Assembly (NCBI GenBank): GCA_016209665.1
Contig: JACQVT010000913.1
Location: forward strand, 1 to 9,118
Direction of reading: 5' to 3'
DNA length: 9,118 bases
From: Planctomycetota bacterium
GTDB lineage: Bacteria; Planctomycetota; Phycisphaerae; UBA1845; PWPN01
Shown here piece by piece: positions 5,580 to 9,118 of this stretch; positions within the stretch are counted from its first letter, which is position 1, and each line of letters opens with the position of its first letter. The notes beneath the pieces are model-generated. The model saw only the letters and a program-made list of their open reading frames with translations. It was not told the DNA's origin and ran no database searches. The position numbers were made by a program, and so were the translations under genes.

Positions 5580-6691
5580 TTCCCTGGACCGCGGTCATCG
5601 TGGGGGCGGTTTCGCTGGGCGGCTCGCTGGCGCTGAGCGCGTTTCTGACGCCCCGCGTCCGCCGCTGGGCTCAACAGCGCGACTTCGTGGACCGCCCCGG
5701 CGCCGTCGGCCACAAACGCCACGTCCAGGCGGTCTCGCTCGGCGGCGGCATCGCGATCACCGTCGCCATCCTGCTGCCGATGGCCCTGGGCCTTATCGCC
5801 GCCAGTATCCTGCACCGCGTCCCGCCCGAGCGGCTGGCGTTCCTCGACGATGTCGCGCCGCTGTGGCGGCACTGGGTCGGCGGCATCGTCATGAAGATTC
5901 CCGCGGGCCTGGCCATCATCGCCGGTGCCCTGGTCATGCATCTGGTCGGCATCGTGGACGACCACCATCCCCTGGGGGCGGGACCCAAACTCGTCGCCCA
6001 GTTCGGCGTGGTCCTGGCTCTCGTCGCGGGCTTCGGCATCCGGTCCGGCGAGGCCCTGGGAGCCGCTCCGTCGGTCATCCTGACCACGTTGTGGATCGTC
6101 ACCCTCATCAACGCCTTCAACTTCATGGACAACATGGACGGCCTGACCGCCGGCATCGCCGCCATCACCGGCATCATCCTGGCCGTCAGCGCCTTCGGCT
6201 CGGGCCAGTTGTTCGTGCCCTGCCTGACGCTCCTGGTGGCCGGAGCGGCCCTGGGATTCCTGATCTTCAACTTCCCGCCGGCGTCGATCTTCATGGGCGA
6301 CGGAGGCAGCCTGGTGATCGGCTACTTCATGGCCGTCTGCTCCGTGCTGACGACGTTTTACGATCCGCAGCGTTGGCAGCACCAGCCGGGTCTGCTCGTG
6401 CCCTTGGTGGTGTTCGCGATCCCACTATACGATACGCTGAGCGTGATCCTCCGCCGGCTGCGGCTGGGCATCAGCCCGTTCCGCGGTGACCGACGCCATT
6501 TTTCGCATCGTCTGGTCGCCCTGGGCAAGTCCCCCCGCACCGCCGTGTTGACGATCTATCTGGCCACGATGGCCACCGCGCTGCCGGCCGTCCTGCTGCC
6601 CCTGCTGAGCTGGCCGGCCGCCCTGGTGATCTTCAGCCAGTGCGTCTGCGTGGTGATCATCATCGCCATCCTGGAATCGCGCGATGTCTGA
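5576..6691 (+). CDS. WecA/TagO/MraY-like polyprenyl-phosphate sugar-1-phosphate transferase
   Basis: A 371-residue polytopic membrane protein, typical length for this superfamily, that transfers a UDP-linked amino-sugar 1-phosphate (GlcNAc in WecA and TagO) to undecaprenyl phosphate on the inner face of the membrane, starting a lipid-linked glycan. Motifs in order: DRPGAVGHKRHV (39-50), the Mg-binding pair in VGIVDDHHPLG (124-134, Asp128 and Asp129), NAFNFMDNMDGLTAG (179-193), the IFMGDGGSLVIGY loop (238-250, Asp242), YDTLSVILRRLRLG (285-298), and FRGDRRHFSHRL (302-313), the His-rich loop that separates WecA-like enzymes from MraY. About ten hydrophobic segments are visible. An extra loop at about 80-110 between early segments is unusual. 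The GTG start overlaps the DUF4416 stop, and the end overlaps the next gene by eight bases. The exact sugar cannot be read from the sequence, so no symbol is given. Confidence 0.9.
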   Translation: MIPWTAVIVGAVSLGGSLALSAFLTPRVRRWAQQRDFVDRPGAVGHKRHVQAVSLGGGIAITVAILLPMALGLIAASILHRVPPERLAFLDDVAPLWRHWVGGIVMKIPAGLAIIAGALVMHLVGIVDDHHPLGAGPKLVAQFGVVLALVAGFGIRSGEALGAAPSVILTTLWIVTLINAFNFMDNMDGLTAGIAAITGIILAVSAFGSGQLFVPCLTLLVAGAALGFLIFNFPPASIFMGDGGSLVIGYFMAVCSVLTTFYDPQRWQHQPGLLVPLVVFAIPLYDTLSVILRRLRLGISPFRGDRRHFSHRLVALGKSPRTAVLTIYLATMATALPAVLLPLLSWPAALVIFSQCVCVVIIIAILESRDV

Positions 6692-8993
6692 GCGGACCCC
6701 TTCACACCCGGCTACCACTTACTCCAACGAGCCGCGGACCTCCGTCCGCGCCGCGCACGGTGGTCATCATCACCTCGCCGACTCGCTCGATGTGGCCGCC
6801 TTTTACGTGATCGTGCTCGTGGTAGCCATGCGGCCGCTGCTCAGCGAAACCTACTACTCGGGTCTCGAGTCCGTCTCGCGTCAGTCCGCCTCTCTGGGCG
6901 ATCCCACGCCCGCGACCACGGCCTGGCTCGATTTCGCCTTCTGGGCGGCGGCAGTGGCGGCAGCGGTGGGAGCGCTCTTGCAGCGGCGCCGCTGGCACTT
7001 GACCGGTATCGAAATCGGCGCCGGCATCCTGCTCGTTGCCGCCGTGATCTCTACGCTCGCCGCCAGCAACAAGCGGCTCGCCATCAACGGGTCGGCGAAC
7101 TGGCTGACCGCCCTGGCGCTGGTGATGTTGATGGCCAACCTGTGCCGCGACCGCATGCGCATCGGGCTGCTCCTGGCGGCGCTCGGCGCATCGGGCCTGG
7201 CGTCGATGGCCCGCTGCACGATGCAGGTGAAGGCCGACTTCGCCGATACCCGCCAGCATTACGAGAAGACGAAGACCGATTTCTGGGCGAAGCAGGGCGT
7301 GCCCCTCGACGATCCCCGCGTCGAGCTGTACGAACGCCGCCTGCGGGCCGGCGAGGCCAGCGGATTCTTCGCCCTCAGCAACACCCAGGGGGCCTGGCTG
7401 AGCCTGGCGGGCTTTTCCATTCTGGGGCTGCGCGGGCTGGTCATCCGCAAGCGCTGGCCGGCCAACGGGCTGCTCGTGGTGGCCCTGGCCACCTTCGCCA
7501 TGATCTGGTGGACCGGCAGCAAGGGGGCCATGATCGCCGCCACCATCGGGCTCGTCGCCTGGGTGGTCCTGACGCGGGTGCAGGACGATTTGCGTTCGCG
7601 GTGGCGGCTCGCCCTCGCGGGCGGCTGGCTCTGCGTGGCCGGACTCGTCTGTGCCACCATCACCTACGGTGCCGCCACCGGCCGCCTGCCCACCGATTCC
7701 CTGAGGTTCCGCTGGAATTACTGGCAGGTCGCTCGCCAGATCATCACCGACCACGTGGCCACCGGCGTCGGGGCCCTCAACTTCGATAGCGCCTACCTCG
7801 CCCGAAAGCCCATCCAATACCCCGAGGAAATCCGCGATCCCCACAACTTCGTCCTGGCGGTGCTCGCCCAGTGGGGTCTGCTGGGCGGGGTGGGATTGGT
7901 GTTCGTTCTCGTCGGTGCCTCGATCGTCAGTGGCCGCATCTGGGGGCGGCGCGAACCGACCGATGGCCCGCCGCCGATGTATGACCCACTCGTCCGACTG
8001 CAATGGATCGTTGCCATCGCGATCGGGTTCTTCATCCTGCGGGTATGGCTGATGCGGGGTTGGCTGGGCGACACCAGCGGCTCCGCCTACGTGTTCTTCG
8101 ACCTGGGGCTTTACGGCTTGACCTGGATCGTCGGTTTCGCCGGGCTGCGCTGGCTGGCTCGCGGCGGCTGGACCGGTGACCTCGACTGCTGCCAGGTCGC
8201 CTGCCTCGCCGGCGTGCTCGCGTTCCTGCTGCACAGTCTGATCGACGTTGCGATGTTGTACCCGGGCACGCTGATGCCCTTTGCCGCGATGGCCGGCATC
8301 CTGCTCGTCGTCGGCCCGGCTGGCCGAAAACTCGGAGCCGCAACCGTAGGCGGCGCCGGCCCCGCGGCCATCGCCGTGGTCGGCACGTTGGCCCTTGTCG
8401 TTTTCACCCTCGTGCCCGTGTCGCGGTCCAACAGCCTGCTCAGTCAGGCTCGCTTCCTCACGCCCGACCCCACTCAGGCCCGCCGGTTGTACGAACAGGC
8501 CGCCGAGGTGGATCCTCTCGATCCGACGGCCCCGGCGGACCTCGCCGGCCTGCTCGCCGCTTCGGGCGATCCGGCCGACCGCGCCGCCGCCCTCCAGGCG
8601 ATCGGCCAGGCCACCGTCCGCGACCCGCAGCAGGTCGGCTTGTATCGGATGAAGGCCGGTCTGCTCGAACAATCCTACCGCCAGACCCGCTCGATGGCCG
8701 ACCTCATCGCCGCCGTCGGCACCGCCCGCAAGGTTGCGCTGATGTATCCCAGCTCTCCCGACGATCACGTCATGCTGGGTGATCTGCTGGTTGAGGTCGC
8801 CGCAGCCGAAGGGGGCGGTGAGTCCCTCGGCGAGGCCGCCATCCACTACCGCACGGCCCTGGACCTCGACGCCGCTCGCGGCCCCCAAGAAGTCCGCCGC
8901 TGGCCCCCCGCCCGTCGCCAACTCGTCGAGACCTGTCTGCGACGCCTGCAAAAACCGACAACCACCCGACCCGCCGGCGACCCCACCACGTGA
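6684..8993 (+). CDS. O-antigen ligase/polymerase-like membrane protein with C-terminal TPR region
   Basis: A 769-residue protein with about a dozen membrane segments between residues 36 and 580, of the Wzy/WaaL O-antigen ligase superfamily. These enzymes polymerise or transfer lipid-linked glycan outside the inner membrane. Diagnostic features are WWTGSKGAMIAATIG (275-289, the equivalent of the SRGA motif), RFRWNYWQVARQI (341-353) with its conserved Arg, then GVGALNFDSAYL (361-372), and EEIRDPHNFVLAVLAQWGLL (381-400) with the HN pair. A large outer loop (about 180-225) carries charged helical sequence. From about 585 the protein leaves the membrane with TPR-like helices (ARRLYEQAAEVDPLDPTAPA, then AIHYRTALDLD). 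The ATG lies inside the end of the transferase gene with only a weak TGGAA upstream, so coupled translation is likely. Ligase and polymerase cannot be told apart by sequence alone. Confidence 0.87.
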   Translation: MSERTPSHPATTYSNEPRTSVRAAHGGHHHLADSLDVAAFYVIVLVVAMRPLLSETYYSGLESVSRQSASLGDPTPATTAWLDFAFWAAAVAAAVGALLQRRRWHLTGIEIGAGILLVAAVISTLAASNKRLAINGSANWLTALALVMLMANLCRDRMRIGLLLAALGASGLASMARCTMQVKADFADTRQHYEKTKTDFWAKQGVPLDDPRVELYERRLRAGEASGFFALSNTQGAWLSLAGFSILGLRGLVIRKRWPANGLLVVALATFAMIWWTGSKGAMIAATIGLVAWVVLTRVQDDLRSRWRLALAGGWLCVAGLVCATITYGAATGRLPTDSLRFRWNYWQVARQIITDHVATGVGALNFDSAYLARKPIQYPEEIRDPHNFVLAVLAQWGLLGGVGLVFVLVGASIVSGRIWGRREPTDGPPPMYDPLVRLQWIVAIAIGFFILRVWLMRGWLGDTSGSAYVFFDLGLYGLTWIVGFAGLRWLARGGWTGDLDCCQVACLAGVLAFLLHSLIDVAMLYPGTLMPFAAMAGILLVVGPAGRKLGAATVGGAGPAAIAVVGTLALVVFTLVPVSRSNSLLSQARFLTPDPTQARRLYEQAAEVDPLDPTAPADLAGLLAASGDPADRAAALQAIGQATVRDPQQVGLYRMKAGLLEQSYRQTRSMADLIAAVGTARKVALMYPSSPDDHVMLGDLLVEVAAAEGGGESLGEAAIHYRTALDLDAARGPQEVRRWPPARRQLVETCLRRLQKPTTTRPAGDPTT

Positions 8994-9019
8994 GGAAAAA
9001 GGGGACATCACTGATTTTT
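8994..9019 (-). mobile_element. Probable end of the REP-type transposase element
   Basis: Between the two convergent stop codons lies GGAAAAAGGGGACATCACTG, with A5 (8996-9000) and T5 (9015-9019) flanking GGGGACA and a small palindrome ATCACTGAT (9007-9015). The GGGGACA next to an A/T run is a tail I associate with this transposase type in many GC-rich genomes. It could mark the element boundary, placed exactly after the stop of the ligase gene. The boundary is inferred; no target duplication can be seen. Confidence 0.35.
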
Positions 9020-9118
9020 GCGGCTCTCGCCCTCTTTTCGCGGCCGGCCGGGGCTTCGGAGGGTGAACGTCAGCCCCAGGCGTTCGGCGGTGCGCTGGAC
9101 CCACGGCGGCTCGCCCCA
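9008..9118 (-). CDS. REP-associated (IS200-like, Y1) transposase, C-terminal end only
   Basis: The last 36 codons of a gene that continues beyond the window. The peptide WGEPPWVQRTAERLGL followed by TLRSPGRPRKEGESRKNQ is the standard C-terminus of REP-associated tyrosine transposases (TnpA-REP), where PWV-RTA-LGL-TLR-GRPRK is strongly conserved. These single-strand HUH enzymes cut and join DNA at short palindromic repeats. The catalytic HUH and Tyr residues lie outside the window, so intactness cannot be judged. The stop TGA (9010-9008) sits in AAAAATCAGTGATGTCCCC, then a T-run, a tail I recall as common for these genes. It converges on the O-antigen ligase gene with only 14 bases between stops. 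Confidence 0.8.
   Translation of the reverse strand, partial: WGEPPWVQRTAERLGLTFTLRSPGRPRKEGESRKNQ

Noticed and set aside
6702..9104. An 800-codon open frame on the minus strand
   Set aside because: It lies opposite the O-antigen ligase gene, has a low-hydrophobicity, Gly/Gln/Arg-rich composition typical of antisense reading in GC-rich DNA, and shows no family motif. The plus-strand gene has clear domain motifs.
1..9118. CRISPR array, tRNA or rRNA genes
   Set aside because: No regularly spaced repeats with unique spacers, no tRNA cloverleaf with a T-loop GTTCGA-type motif, and no conserved rRNA segments were found by eye on either strand.

Overview
The window is GC-rich and densely coding. 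It most resembles a chromosomal stretch of a planctomycete, probably Phycisphaerae-like. That placement is inference: it rests on the mix of families (a DUF4416 protein next to lipid-linked sugar transfer genes, membrane glycosyltransferases fused to TPR repeats, a CotH-like fragment, a REP-type transposase end, and a repeat-like insert encoding a GAGFQPV peptide). No rRNA or tRNA is present to confirm it.

Layout. Bases 1-595 hold no intact gene. They carry a coding-like CotH remnant (81-260, +) and two hairpins (399-465). A minus-strand pair follows: an FGGY kinase that is clearly a ribulokinase (2271-3959, first in transcription), then a membrane glycosyltransferase-like protein with seven C-terminal TPRs (596-2257). 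The second protein appears to lack the middle of its membrane domain. A candidate sigma70-type promoter for the pair lies at 4046-4074. Bases 3960-4243 are the divergent intergenic region.

On the plus strand, 4244-4702 is a PIN-domain (VapC-like) toxin gene. A single in-frame TAG breaks it at codon 34. A small basic protein (4686-4916) overlaps its end and is probably its partner. A three-gene unit follows: DUF4416 protein (4947-5579), WecA/TagO-like polyprenyl-phosphate sugar-1-phosphate transferase (5576-6691), and O-antigen ligase/polymerase-like protein with a C-terminal TPR region (6684-8993). Both junctions overlap, which points to one operon for making or attaching a lipid-linked surface glycan. 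The 5' end has a promoter-like pair whose -10 box sits six bases before the ATG, so the mRNA may be leaderless.

At the right edge, in convergent orientation, is the last 36 codons of a REP-associated (IS200-like, Y1) transposase (9008-9118, -).

I see no wholly new multi-gene system. The most notable points are the amber-interrupted toxin beside an intact partner, the apparently deleted glycosyltransferase core, the possible leaderless DUF4416 glycan operon, the 60-bp tandem duplication at the DUF4416 C-terminus, and the CotH fragment identified by its reading frame.
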